DNA of 64,000 nucleotides from a virus. Under the pieces are notes generated by a model. The model was given only the letters and a program-made list of their open reading frames with translations, was not told the DNA's origin and ran no database searches. The first letter of the stretch is position 1, and every line of letters begins with the position of its first letter. Made by a program: the position numbers and the translations under genes. Where the stretch lies: positions 1 to 64,000 of the IMG/VR virus record IMGVR_UViG_3300050821_005343, one strand, 5' to 3'. Shown in pieces: positions 6,907-14,709 of the stretch.

Positions 6907-7052
6907 TGTCCCGCTCCCTGATGGTATTCGTGGCAGCCGCGATCGGCGGCTTCGTCAACTTCCTGTCCCAAGCACTTCGCGCAGCAGCGGTCGTAGCTAG
7001 CTGACCAATCCCAGTCTTGGGTGGCTTCCCCGCAGTCGTCGCACTTAATCAC
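6903..7052 (-). CDS. 49-residue zinc-finger protein
   Basis: GTG 7052 has GGAG eight bases upstream; the stop overlaps ATG 6906. Cysteines at CDDC (residues 4-7) and CCAKC (23-27) make a four-Cys zinc ribbon. First gene of the leftward operon running to 3449, directly behind the promoter at 7084-7111. Confidence 0.75.
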   Translation of the reverse strand: MIKCDDCGEATQDWDWSASYDRCCAKCLGQEVDEAADRGCHEYHQGAGQ

Positions 7053-7083
7053 CCGTCTTGCTCCATTTCTCGTTTACAGTACG

Positions 7084-7111
7084 AATTTAGCACGACCAAA
7101 AATGGAGTCAA
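7084..7111 (-). promoter_or_regulatory. leftward sigma70-like promoter
   Basis: TTGACT, 16-base spacer, TAAATT, about 32 bases upstream of GTG 7052. A second TTGACA lies at 7127-7132. It is back to back with the rightward promoter at 7146. Confidence 0.6.
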
Positions 7112-7145
7112 GATAGAAAATTAGCCTGTCAATACTTTTTTTCGC

Positions 7146-7173
7146 TTGACATGCCATTTCCGGAGCGTAAGGT
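7146..7173 (+). promoter_or_regulatory. rightward sigma70-like promoter
   Basis: TTGACA, 16-base spacer, TAAGGT, followed by a leader of about 110 bases before the first gene. It begins the only rightward cluster in the left 21 kb. Confidence 0.55.
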
Positions 7174-7282
7174 GGGCGCGTGGGGAAAAGCTAGCCCTAA
7201 AGGCCCACGGCCCTACCCCGCTAGACGGCCGACGCTTCCCTCTCCCGGCGGCGTCGGCCGCGACCTAAAAGGAGGACAGGGG

Positions 7283-7453
7283 ATGGAAAAGCCCAAGTTC
7301 GTTGTCGGGCAGACTGTGACGCGCGGCGGTAAGACCTACATCATTACTTACGTTCTCGATGACAGAACTTCCACTGGCGTCGTTCGCTACCTCGCAACTC
7401 TTCAGGGGCGTAGCGTTATAATCATCGAAACAGGCTTGAGGGCAGTAGAATGA
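7283..7453 (+). CDS. hypothetical protein, 56 residues
   Basis: ATG 7283 preceded by AGGAGG (7-base spacing). Small beta-rich protein (FVVGQTVTRGGKTYIITYVL), probably an SH3-like barrel. First gene of the rightward island. The frame extends upstream, but that part reads through the leader and lacks an RBS. Confidence 0.75.
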   Translation: MEKPKFVVGQTVTRGGKTYIITYVLDDRTSTGVVRYLATLQGRSVIIIETGLRAVE

Positions 7454-7674
7454 CCGACGAGGAGCGGGCGGCAATGCTGTCCGGAGGCATCGCCGAGCTT
7501 GAGCCGGCCATAGAACGAGCCCTCGCCGCCGTCCGCGCAGAGGAGAGAGAGGCGTGCGCGAAGGTGGCGGCTGATCATCTTATTTTTGAAGAGCAATACG
7601 GAGACGATGCCGGGGCGGGTGCTGACGCCTCGCGCAGCATCGCCGACGCCATCCGCGCTAGGTCCGCGCAATGA
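7450..7674 (+). CDS. hypothetical protein, 74 residues
   Basis: ATG overlaps the previous stop. Helical, with EEREACAKVAADH and a C-terminal SIADAIRAR. This AC-x-VA ... A-x-AIRAR pattern recurs in many small phage proteins of unknown function. Confidence 0.75.
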   Translation: MTDEERAAMLSGGIAELEPAIERALAAVRAEEREACAKVAADHLIFEEQYGDDAGAGADASRSIADAIRARSAQ

Positions 7675-7796
7675 CCCGCCACTTTCTAGTTTCTATCGAC
7701 GGCGCCGCGTGTGTCCATTTGACTCTGGCGCAATATGTTGTGGCGTGCGAGCGCGCCATAGCAGAAGGCAAGCCGGCGCCGCGAATATGCGCCTAG
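7671..7796 (+). CDS. hypothetical protein, 41 residues
   Basis: MTRHFLVSIDGAACVHLTLA..., with an ATGA overlap with the previous gene. It overlaps the start of the PEP-CTERM gene by ten bases, which suggests coupled translation of that gene. No family recognised. Confidence 0.6.
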   Translation: MTRHFLVSIDGAACVHLTLAQYVVACERAIAEGKPAPRICA

Positions 7797-8299
7797 CCGC
7801 CGCCCTAGCCGCCTGCTTGGCCGCGACTCCCGCCTCTGCCTATTGGGTTTGCTATCCAGTCGCTAGGCCGCCTTTTCATTTGCGCCATTCGTTGCATACT
7901 ATGCATCCAACGCTGCGCCACCACCCACATCACCATAGGAGATGTCATGTTCATGTACATTGTGTTTGGATTGATGACGTTGGTGGGGGTGGTGGAGGCG
8001 GCGGTCCTGGCGGTAGTGATTACGCTAACGGTGAGGGATATTATAGCGGCGCGGCGGCGGGAGAAGGCGGCTCAGAAGCGTGGTTTCCCACGGGCGTGGG
8101 ACAAGTAGGAGGCGATGTACAGCCCGTCGAAGACATTGAAATTTATTTTAATTATAGCCAGCCACCGGCATGGTATCCGCCTAGATCTCCGCCAATCCCT
8201 CAAGTTCCCGAGCCGTCAACATGGGTCATGTTAATGCTGGGATTTGCGATTTTATTCGGCCTCAGACGCAAACATGCCAGTCAAAACATCGTTACTTGA
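7787..8299 (+). CDS. secreted His- and Gly-rich protein with PEP-CTERM sorting signal
   Basis: 170 residues. The start at ATG 7787 gives a clean Sec signal peptide (MRLAAALAACLAATPASA-Y). Next come a His-rich segment (residues about 30-60, more than ten His), a Gly-rich stretch, and a Pro/aromatic region. The C-terminus is VPEPSTWVMLMLGFAILFGLRRKH: the VPEP motif, a membrane helix and a basic end, the canonical tripartite PEP-CTERM signal processed by host exosortase EpsH. In bacteria such proteins are exported with exopolysaccharide. A phage copy would need a host exosortase. No strong SD; translation may be coupled to the preceding gene. A second frame (7947-8108) lies inside. Confidence 0.78.
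   Translation: MRLAAALAACLAATPASAYWVCYPVARPPFHLRHSLHTMHPTLRHHPHHHRRCHVHVHCVWIDDVGGGGGGGGPGGSDYANGEGYYSGAAAGEGGSEAWFPTGVGQVGGDVQPVEDIEIYFNYSQPPAWYPPRSPPIPQVPEPSTWVMLMLGFAILFGLRRKHASQNIVT
7947..8108 (+). CDS. possible overlapping 53-residue membrane protein
   Basis: Read in the +1 frame inside the PEP-CTERM gene. ATG 7947 has a strong RBS (TAGGAG, five-base spacing). The first 34 residues are very hydrophobic (MFMYIVFGLMTLVGVV...VLAVVITLTV), followed by a basic tail (AARRREKAAQKR). This positive-inside membrane protein coincides with the Gly-rich part of the host frame, so one frame may have shaped the other. It could be chance, but the RBS is better than that of the outer gene. Confidence 0.45.
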   Translation: MFMYIVFGLMTLVGVVEAAVLAVVITLTVRDIIAARRREKAAQKRGFPRAWDK

Positions 8300-8507
8300 C
8301 GTTTTGTGCCGGGTAGCACATTCATCGGGGCATGTGGTGGCCAAGGTTCGTTTTCTATAGCTGGACGATGCGCCATGCGTTCATTCAGCGCGTATCGTGC
8401 TGGTATCCAACAGCAGATGGGACCGGACCACCAAGCTTCCATTTCAACTCAGTCTCGCCGTTCTTCCGACGCGTCTGCAGGTTAAACGCAAACGCGGTGG
8501 AATTGTT
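8300..8507 (+). other. 208-bp region without a firm gene
   Basis: The frame of the next gene is open upstream to 8397 and includes RTTKLPFQLSLAVLP; a start at 8397 (GTG, one base after another GTG context) is possible but has no RBS. A 28-codon frame starts at 8274. I see no promoter or terminator of note. Confidence 0.3.
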
Positions 8508-8759
8508 ATGTCAGATGACCTTGAACGACGATCTAGACTTGTTACTTTAGCCTATGCGATAATTGGCGATATGCCTCCTCCGCCAGACGGGTTGTCCGAC
8601 AAGGAGGTATTTCTTGCTCTTGCGAGCGCTGCTTTGAAAAAGGCGGCAGAGGCAGTAATGGACACGCCGCCCATGCTTCCTCCTCCGGAACGAGAGGGCG
8701 TGCCGGATTTTATGATGTATCGCAAACGGCCAAAGAAGGATCAGGAGTCCGAAGACTGA
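8508..8759 (+). CDS. hypothetical protein, 83 residues
   Basis: MSDDLERRSR... with GGTGGAA upstream of ATG 8508. It has a helical middle (EVFLALASAALKKAAEAVM) and a Pro-rich, basic C-terminus. It converges on, and overlaps by 19 bases, the leftward gene at 8741-8959. Not recognised. Confidence 0.6.
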   Translation: MSDDLERRSRLVTLAYAIIGDMPPPPDGLSDKEVFLALASAALKKAAEAVMDTPPMLPPPEREGVPDFMMYRKRPKKDQESED

Positions 8760-8959
8760 GGCGGCTCGGGGAGAGGCATCCAGTGGGTGACAAGGGCTGG
8801 ATTAAACGACGGCTCAATTTGGTCGCGCTCGGCCCAGTGCCAGATTCTGGCTCCCTTAATCGGCTCGACCCAGCTAACGACTCTATGTTCTCCGTCGAAT
8901 AGGATCATGATGTAGCTGCCATCCTTCGGCGCGGTCTCTATCGGCTGCCATTTGCTCAT
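8741..8959 (-). CDS. DUF551-like protein
   Basis: 72 residues. Starts MSKWQPIETAPKDGSYIMI and ends VTHWMPLPEPPQ, the two signature blocks of the DUF551 family found widely in phages. Function unknown. Last gene of the leftward replication operon; ATG overlaps the stop of the primase gene. Confidence 0.85.
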   Translation of the reverse strand: MSKWQPIETAPKDGSYIMILFDGEHRVVSWVEPIKGARIWHWAERDQIEPSFNPALVTHWMPLPEPPQSSDS

Positions 8960-11235
8960 TCCTCGTCGTCCTCTTCCACAGCCTCAAGGCCGTTCAACGA
9001 CATGTAGCGGAAGCCTCGCTTCTTTTTTATGGGCCTCCACCGGCCGTGGTCTGTTAGCCATTCGATCGCGTCGTTCAACTTGCGCTTGTCCATCTTGCTT
9101 ACACCTGCACGGCGAGTAAGTTCCGTCTTGGTCAAGCCTTTGGGGAAGCCTTCCACGGCCCTGAGCAGGGTCTTGCAATTGTCCTCGAACTCCGAGCCGG
9201 ACATGTAGCGGCGCATGCCGTCCTGGAGCATGGTGACGCTTTTGAAGACGATCGCCTCGCCGAACAGCACGTCGTCTACCGTTATCGCCGGAGCCGCGAA
9301 GTCTCGCGATACGGCGCGAATCATGGCCAGCTTGATCGTCTGCTCCGCGGTGCGCTTGACGAGTCCGGCAGTGTACGTCGCCTCCTCGATCATGCGCTCC
9401 TGCCAGTCCCAAACGGCGTCCCATCGCCCTTCCGCGGCCTCGTCGGCCCACGGCACCGGATATAGGAACGGATCCGCCAGCGGGTTCCTGTAGGCCGCCT
9501 TATGCGTCTGCGGAGCTGGCCACGCCTCGAAGGCAGCGTCGTAGGCTTCTTTTAGCGCGCTTGGTATACCGGCTTTGGTAGACAGCTTACGGTTGCGCAC
9601 GCTGCAGGGTTGAATGGATATGACGGTCAATCTATTAAGGAAGCCGTCTACGGTGTTCTCTTCGGTCAGTCCTTTGAAGAACAGGTCTGGCGTTGACACA
9701 CCAGCAATTGAAAAACACGGGCTGAAGATCGGCTCGCTCGAGGACAGCGTTTCGCTGCCGGCCTTGTCCTTGCCGAGGTAAATTCCTCCGACCTTGGAGT
9801 TTCCGTATAGCTCGAGCAGCGTCTTGCGACGGTTTTTGGCATATTGCGGCGAGTTGCGGCCGGAGCCCTCCTGCAGCCATGCGCCGATTTCATCCATTGG
9901 AGAAACGGAGCCGGGCTTGAAGCGGACGATTCGCTCAATCGCCGCGTCGCTACTGAGGTCGCCCGCACCGAGCATATGATCCATTCCGCCGCCGCGCAGT
10001 AAGATGTTTTTGACAGCAAATGGAACCACGTCCTTTCCATAGCCAGTCCCGGCCAGGCCGACCAAGTAGAGGTTCGGCGCCAGCCCGGACGGGCCGACGT
10101 AGCGGCGCCCCATGAACGCCGACATGATGCCGATAGCGGCCAGGAGCGACAACTCAAGCGAAGGCACGAAGCTGTTCTCAAAGATCCACTGAGCTGTAGT
10201 TTCTAGCAAGCCGCCGGCAACCTTGAAGTCGAACGGATCGAGCTTTGCTTCCGGCGCGCCGAGCGGGACTTCGACGTCGGCGGGCGGCGGGTCTGCCTTA
10301 ACCGGCTTGCGGAACACGAACTTGACCGGCTCCGGATCTTTGAAGCCCAGCCGTTCGCGCAACCACTTTTCGGCGGTGGGGAAGTCCACGGAGTGGCTTT
10401 CCATCACGACGTCTAGGGCGGTCATCCCGCGGTCGTCGCCCCAGTCCTTGATGCCCTGCGGAGAAAACCCGACGTTGGCGTTCTCGGCGCCCTTCCAGAT
10501 CGCCTTGCCGCGCCATGTGCCGTTGTGTGCGCGCTTGGCGTCGATGCCCAACTCGGGCACCCAGTCGGAAAAGCGCGTCAGGGCGACTTCGTTGATCTCT
10601 CGCCATAGGCCGCCGCCTTCTGACGCCGCCGGCCGTTCGACCGGTGCGTAGTAGCCATGGGGGGCCAAAGCTGCGCCCAGCCGTGCTGCGATGTCGTCAG
10701 GCAATAGCGGCAGGCGGTCGGTTGTGATGTGCTCTAGCGTGCTGGCCGTGAGCCATTCATATGGGCGCCCGGTGTCGGGATGGACGGTCGGAGGAAGAAT
10801 CGTTTGCTTGCCGTGGCACAGGAGATCAAGGACGCGCTCGCCGTGGACATTGTAGGCGGTGCTGACGACTGCCGGTCGCGCGCGATAGAAAAGCGTCCGG
10901 CCCTTCCGGCCCATTTTCTGTACTGGGCTTTCCTCCGGTATGGCGCCTTCGATGGCCTTGACGATCTCTGAGTTATCCGTATCGATATCCACGCCCACGA
11001 GGCCGCCGCTGGCCTTACCGAGGGCTACGCATACTTGAGCGTCTGGCCACTTCTCCCAGATCTCAGTCTCGAGCGTTGTAGGCAGGCGGTCGCAGAAGCG
11101 ATTCCACTCGATATCACCCCACCAGCGACCTTTGGAGAACGATCCGGGGCGCTTGGTGCCGGGCAAGACGGGAATAGCGCTGAAGCCTTGGTCGACGAGT
11201 CGGGCGCCGACGCGGGCATAAGGGCTATCAGACAT
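8956..11235 (-). CDS. bifunctional primase-polymerase with C-terminal helicase-like ATPase
   Basis: 759 residues. The N-terminal archaeo-eukaryotic-type Prim-Pol domain has the catalytic acidic pair in VGVDIDTDNSE (D83, D85) and the later GKQTILPPTVHPDTG block with the conserved His. The C-terminal half is a DUF3987-like ATPase: a P-loop variant GLAGTGYGKDV (about residues 393-403), Walker B MDEIG near 447, and an arginine-rich end. It would make primers and probably load or act as the replicative helicase. The Lys of the P-loop is followed by D rather than S/T, a deviation to note. The largest early gene; overlaps the upstream gene by eight bases. Confidence 0.9.
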   Translation of the reverse strand: MSDSPYARVGARLVDQGFSAIPVLPGTKRPGSFSKGRWWGDIEWNRFCDRLPTTLETEIWEKWPDAQVCVALGKASGGLVGVDIDTDNSEIVKAIEGAIPEESPVQKMGRKGRTLFYRARPAVVSTAYNVHGERVLDLLCHGKQTILPPTVHPDTGRPYEWLTASTLEHITTDRLPLLPDDIAARLGAALAPHGYYAPVERPAASEGGGLWREINEVALTRFSDWVPELGIDAKRAHNGTWRGKAIWKGAENANVGFSPQGIKDWGDDRGMTALDVVMESHSVDFPTAEKWLRERLGFKDPEPVKFVFRKPVKADPPPADVEVPLGAPEAKLDPFDFKVAGGLLETTAQWIFENSFVPSLELSLLAAIGIMSAFMGRRYVGPSGLAPNLYLVGLAGTGYGKDVVPFAVKNILLRGGGMDHMLGAGDLSSDAAIERIVRFKPGSVSPMDEIGAWLQEGSGRNSPQYAKNRRKTLLELYGNSKVGGIYLGKDKAGSETLSSSEPIFSPCFSIAGVSTPDLFFKGLTEENTVDGFLNRLTVISIQPCSVRNRKLSTKAGIPSALKEAYDAAFEAWPAPQTHKAAYRNPLADPFLYPVPWADEAAEGRWDAVWDWQERMIEEATYTAGLVKRTAEQTIKLAMIRAVSRDFAAPAITVDDVLFGEAIVFKSVTMLQDGMRRYMSGSEFEDNCKTLLRAVEGFPKGLTKTELTRRAGVSKMDKRKLNDAIEWLTDHGRWRPIKKKRGFRYMSLNGLEAVEEDDEE

Positions 11236-11443
11236 CCGCGTCCTCCACCGTCCACACTTCGTCGCCGTCCAGAACGATGTCGCGGCACAAGCGGCCGGGG
11301 TGGTGCTGGAACTCGCAGTAGTGGAGCGACCAGCGGTCCCAGTACGTGACCTTCGAAAAGCGCAACGCTTCGGCCGCCCGTAGCACCGTCAGCCAGTCCG
11401 CTACGGCAGCGGCTGGTTGCGTGGTATGCAACTTGCTGGACAC
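11228..11443 (-). CDS. hypothetical protein, 71 residues
   Basis: GTG 11443 overlaps the upstream stop (TAGTG). Contains VTYWDRWSLHYCEF and DIVLDGDEVWTVED. The longer frame to 11701 is the shadow of the upstream gene. Its first codons (KLHTTQ) coincide with a perfect copy of the 15-bp repeat (11417-11431). Confidence 0.65.
   Translation of the reverse strand: MSSKLHTTQPAAAVADWLTVLRAAEALRFSKVTYWDRWSLHYCEFQHHPGRLCRDIVLDGDEVWTVEDADV
11417..11431. promoter_or_regulatory. perfect copy of the dispersed 15-bp motif, intragenic
   Basis: TTGCGTGGTATGCAA, identical to the copy at 28941. It lies inside the start of the 11228-11443 gene rather than upstream of a promoter, as expected for a stoperator-like site that blocks elongation. 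Confidence 0.6.
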
Positions 11444-11712
11444 TAAAACGGCGCCGTACCTAGATCCATTTGGCGGCGGATAGAATCCCCGACGCCCAGA
11501 AAGACAAAACGAACGAACTCGAACCCCTCCTCTTCGCTCATCCCCAAGTGCTCCCTCACCGTAGCGGCCATTTCGGAGATTGCCGTCTTTTCCCATTCGT
11601 CTAGATTCTTCGTAGTCATGGGCAAACACTCCTCGCAGACATCTTTGTTTCTGGATTTGAACATTGCGGTTCGGCGGCAGATGACACAGGCTGTGGGACA
11701 CCAGGTGGTCAC
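11443..11712 (-). CDS. zinc-ribbon protein, 89 residues
   Basis: GTG 11712 overlaps the upstream stop (GTGA), and the N-terminus then includes a C-x2-C (ACVICRR) and a second C-x2-C (VCEECL), so the start must lie before these. The C-terminal half is helical and acidic. Function unknown; sits between methyltransferase and primase. Confidence 0.65.
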   Translation of the reverse strand: MTTWCPTACVICRRTAMFKSRNKDVCEECLPMTTKNLDEWEKTAISEMAATVREHLGMSEEEGFEFVRFVFLGVGDSIRRQMDLGTAPF

Positions 11713-11837
11713 AGGTGCAACCAGACGGCCACGCGCTGCCCGTCGACCCAAAAGCGGACGATTGTCTCGCGGGGATTGGCCAACCCCGGCCAGATCGAGC
11801 CGCCGGTGACGATGCGGAGGAAGTCGGCGTCGGTCAT
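11709..11837 (-). CDS. hypothetical protein, 42 residues
   Basis: ATG 11837 overlaps the stop of the methyltransferase gene and its stop overlaps GTG 11712. Contains IWPGLANPRETIVRFWVDGQ. Not recognised. Confidence 0.65.
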   Translation of the reverse strand: MTDADFLRIVTGGSIWPGLANPRETIVRFWVDGQRVAVWLHL

Positions 11838-12520
11838 AACAGCGACTCCTGCCTCGGCTTAACCGGCTCGTCGAACGGCAGGCGCGGGCGAGACAGCGCC
11901 TCGGTTATGCGTCGGCGAGCGATGTCGAAATATTTAGGCTCGCGCTCTATGCCGATAAATGAGCGGCCAAGATTTACGCAGGCTACGCCAGTAGTGCCCG
12001 AGCCCATGAAGGGGTCGAGGATGGTTTCCATTCCTGGCGGCAATTGATCAACGCACCACTCCATCAGACCTAGCGGCTTTTGGGTGGGGTGAAACTTTGG
12101 ATCGCCGCCGTTTATGGACTGAGATTTCCAGCGATAGATTTTCGCTGGTTTTCTCATATTGGTCCACGCAAGCTCGGCCATTGCCAGCGTGAATTGTTCA
12201 GGCTGGATCTTGTCCCAAATCAAAAAGCATGGTGACGGAGGGAGGCGAAAATAGTTCCCGCCGAATATAATTGCATACTGGCAGGCATCTAATATCGAGG
12301 CAAAAGTGTCCTCGTCAGGAGGGGCGGAATCCCACTGCGACTCCCCTCTGAAATCGCTGCCCTCCTTCGTAACCTTGCCGATGCCAGTACCAGCATTGAT
12401 CCCATACGGCGGGTCAGTCACCACCGCATCCACGCGTCCGATCAGCGGCAGCACCTCGCGGCAATCGCCAAGCCAAATCTCGACACCGTCGGCTAGCGTC
12501 TCTTTGCGAGGGGCGGTCAT
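11834..12520 (-). CDS. DNA methyltransferase (N4-C or N6-A, beta-type motif order)
   Basis: 228 residues. Catalytic motif IV DPPY at residues 36-39; SAM-binding motif I DPFMGSGTTG near 170; HPTQKP and FIGIERE near the C-terminus. The order IV then I marks the permuted beta group. It would methylate exocyclic amines in DNA, probably to protect phage DNA from host restriction; no cognate endonuclease is adjacent. ATG overlaps the stop of the upstream methyltransferase fragment. Confidence 0.92.
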   Translation of the reverse strand: MTAPRKETLADGVEIWLGDCREVLPLIGRVDAVVTDPPYGINAGTGIGKVTKEGSDFRGESQWDSAPPDEDTFASILDACQYAIIFGGNYFRLPPSPCFLIWDKIQPEQFTLAMAELAWTNMRKPAKIYRWKSQSINGGDPKFHPTQKPLGLMEWCVDQLPPGMETILDPFMGSGTTGVACVNLGRSFIGIEREPKYFDIARRRITEALSRPRLPFDEPVKPRQESLL

Positions 12521-13092
12521 TCTGCGGCCAATGTTGTTTGGTATGCAACTTCGGAGTCAAGCGGAAGCGGCAGCGTTTCCGGTTCTTGCGTTGCCTTGCT
12601 GGGCTTTTCCTTAGCCTTCGCGAACAGCATGCGCCGCTCAATGTCGGCTTGGTATTCTTCCTCGCGCTCAATCAGCACGGCGCTGAAGCCTTCGCGCCAA
12701 GCGGCTTCGCCTGTCGTGCCGGTCCCGGCAAAACAATCCAAAACGGTTCCGTTGGGAGGCGTGATCAACCGCACCAGCCATTGCATGAGCTTGACGGGCT
12801 TGACGGTCGGATGCTTGCTGAGCGCGCGGTCGGCTTTTGAAGCCTTTGCGGAATAAAAAAAGCGAGCGACGGAGCCGGAGTCCATGTAGCCGCCACGATA
12901 GGTGTCGTCGGCATACTCTCCGTAAACATCAGCAGCCTTGGTGTACTTTTCCCCGGCGCAGTTTGGGCGGCCGTTTACGCCAGTGCTCGGAAACGCCGCC
13001 AGCACTTCGTCCTTGGCTGGGTTTGCGCGCTTGCGGAATAGGCTCCGCAGATGCTCTGGCAGATGTTCGAATTCTCTCTCGCTCAGAATCAT
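12517..13092 (-). CDS. C-terminal half of a split DNA methyltransferase
   Basis: 191 residues starting MILSEREF at ATG 13092, overlapping the stop of the HNH gene. It has HPTVKP (residues 94-99), SAM-binding motif I DCFAGTGTTG (119-128) and a VLIEREEEY end, but no DPPY catalytic motif. That motif is in the 13675-14709 product. Together the two add up to one beta-type methyltransferase, so the gene has been cut by the endonuclease. The two chains may assemble into an active enzyme. A 13/15 copy of the dispersed motif (12534-12548) lies in its last codons. Confidence 0.88.
   Translation of the reverse strand: MILSEREFEHLPEHLRSLFRKRANPAKDEVLAAFPSTGVNGRPNCAGEKYTKAADVYGEYADDTYRGGYMDSGSVARFFYSAKASKADRALSKHPTVKPVKLMQWLVRLITPPNGTVLDCFAGTGTTGEAAWREGFSAVLIEREEEYQADIERRMLFAKAKEKPSKATQEPETLPLPLDSEVAYQTTLAAE
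12534..12548. promoter_or_regulatory. copy of the dispersed 15-bp motif, intragenic
   Basis: TTGTTTGGTATGCAA, 13 of 15 to consensus, in the 3' end of the methyltransferase fragment and just upstream of ATG 12520 of the next methyltransferase. Confidence 0.5.
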
Positions 13093-13709
13093 GCCGCAAG
13101 TTTCCTTCCGTGTTCGGCGTAGTGACAAGGCTCGCAAAGAGTCTCGCCGTTGTTGATGTCGAAGATGATCGCCGCATGACGACGCGCGTCATCGCGGTTC
13201 TTAACGCCAAGACGTTCAATCAACTCGGACATCGGGATCTGGTGGTGGCTCTCAAGCCTATCCATTGAGCCGCAACGAACGCAGCATCCGTCGCGCTCTT
13301 TAACGGCATCAGCCCAGCGGCGATTCTCGAACATTTGACGGATAGACGTATTTAGCCGCGACGACCCACCATTCCAATTCACATTCAGTTCCCCACGCGT
13401 CTTAACGCCGCGCATAATCGCTATGGATGGGTCTTCAGCGTGGACGCGCTTGAGCGTTATCGCGCGCTTCTCTCTTGTCTCGGGCGTGTCTTTTCTGCCG
13501 TTGCGATAATTGAATCCCTTCTTACGCGCCGTCGCCAAAGCGCGATGCTGCGCGTCGGTGATTCCAGCTACCTTCTGAGCCTCGCTGCGGTGCGCCATGC
13601 ACGCCGCGTAACGCGCCCTTGCTTGGTCGGACGCGCGCCTATAGAGCGGCTTCGCGCAAATCAAGCAGGACGTGTTAGGCGTTCTCACGGAACCACCCAG
13701 ACAGTTCAT
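13089..13709 (-). CDS. HNH homing endonuclease
   Basis: 206 residues. N-terminal CLICAKPLYRR and C-terminal HNH core: CVRCGSMDRLESHHQIP, then FDINNGETLCEPCHYAEHG. The two CxxC pairs and the His-His and Asn residues match the HNH nuclease fold. It lies between the two halves of a methyltransferase, overlapping the 5' half by 35 bases and the 3' half by four. This is the expected footprint of a free-standing homing endonuclease gene inserted into a conserved host gene. Confidence 0.92.
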   Translation of the reverse strand: MNCLGGSVRTPNTSCLICAKPLYRRASDQARARYAACMAHRSEAQKVAGITDAQHRALATARKKGFNYRNGRKDTPETREKRAITLKRVHAEDPSIAIMRGVKTRGELNVNWNGGSSRLNTSIRQMFENRRWADAVKERDGCCVRCGSMDRLESHHQIPMSELIERLGVKNRDDARRHAAIIFDINNGETLCEPCHYAEHGRKLAA

Positions 13710-14709
13710 GCAGTTGCGACTTAGTGATGTCTGGCCTTATTTCGTACTCGTCTTCAGGCCAAGAAAGGCAGAGATTGGCGGGCCATCTCCCGAGGGGCGA
13801 GCCGGATAGCGGGACGTCCAAGTTGCTGCCAAGACCGTCGCGACCTTGCCAGCCCTCGCCTCCTCGACCGTTTGGATACGAATACGGCTTGTCGCCACTC
13901 TCCACCCTACACCCATCCACATTGATCGCGCCCGTTCCCCAGCGCAGGACGTTCGCAGCGACTGTCTTTTCCGACAGAGGCTTGCGGGCGAGGCAGATTG
14001 GCTCCCATGCGGGCTTTAGAGCAGTGCCGAAGCCATCGTAATGTTTTGCTTGCTCAGAACTCGGGAGATAGATGCGGCCGACGTTTGCGACAGCCTCAGG
14101 ATCGTCCATCCAAGGACGTCTCCAACCCTCGTTGGTCTCCTCTTCGCTGTTAAATTTACCCTTGTCGATAAAGTGTTGATGCGCTGGCGACTTGGCGCTG
14201 CCAAACGATCCAGAAACGCCGAGTTCCTTATCGATAAATCTCGCTACGTTCTGGCTCTTTGGAAAACCCGAACCATAGGTCCAAGCCAATTGATCCCTAA
14301 TCTCAAACCCCGCGTCCTCGATCGCGCACGCCAGCCGGTGGTAGGAGCGCGTACCGCCGAACGCTGCGACATGCGCTCCTGGCTTCAAGACGCGCAGGAC
14401 TTCGGCCCAGAATTCCACGGAGAAGGCTGTCTCGCCGGTGTCCCAAGTTTTTCCCATGAAGCCGCGCGATAGGCGCTTGTACTGCGCGCCTCTGTTCGGC
14501 GGCTGCGCGTCGGCGTTGGATTCCATGTTAGAGCGCGCCGAATAGTCCGCATCAGCACCAAACCGCTTCGTGATGCTAACCAACGCATACGGCGGATCTG
14601 TACACACCGAGTCCACGCTGTTGTCCGCCAGCCCGCGCACGACATCCATTGCGTCGCCACCATGCAAGGAAACGCGCCCGTCGAGAAAGGTTTTCAAGAT
14701 TCGCTCCAT
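13675..14709 (-). CDS. N-terminal half of a split DNA methyltransferase
   Basis: 344 residues from ATG 14709; GTG 14766 and ATG 14730 are alternative starts and none has a clear RBS. Motif IV DPPY is at residues 38-41, followed by VLRVLKPGAHVAAFGG and a target-recognition region with GTGAINVDGCRV and GRWPANLCLSW. It stops after GWFRENA, before motif I, which is on the 12517-13092 product. GRWPAN is normally followed shortly by the HPTVKP and motif I blocks in intact relatives. Confidence 0.88.
   Translation of the reverse strand: MERILKTFLDGRVSLHGGDAMDVVRGLADNSVDSVCTDPPYALVSITKRFGADADYSARSNMESNADAQPPNRGAQYKRLSRGFMGKTWDTGETAFSVEFWAEVLRVLKPGAHVAAFGGTRSYHRLACAIEDAGFEIRDQLAWTYGSGFPKSQNVARFIDKELGVSGSFGSAKSPAHQHFIDKGKFNSEEETNEGWRRPWMDDPEAVANVGRIYLPSSEQAKHYDGFGTALKPAWEPICLARKPLSEKTVAANVLRWGTGAINVDGCRVESGDKPYSYPNGRGGEGWQGRDGLGSNLDVPLSGSPLGRWPANLCLSWPEDEYEIRPDITKSQLHELSGWFRENA

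Noticed and set aside
11444-11701. Extended start of the 11228-11443 gene
   Set aside because: The upstream part is the shadow of the zinc-ribbon gene; GTG 11443 gives the usual stop-start overlap.
12517-14709. Group I intron or intein in the methyltransferase
   Set aside because: The HNH gene is in another frame with its own start and stop, and the C-terminal half has its own ATG; no intein splice residues are present. A self-splicing intron cannot be excluded by eye, but nothing supports it.
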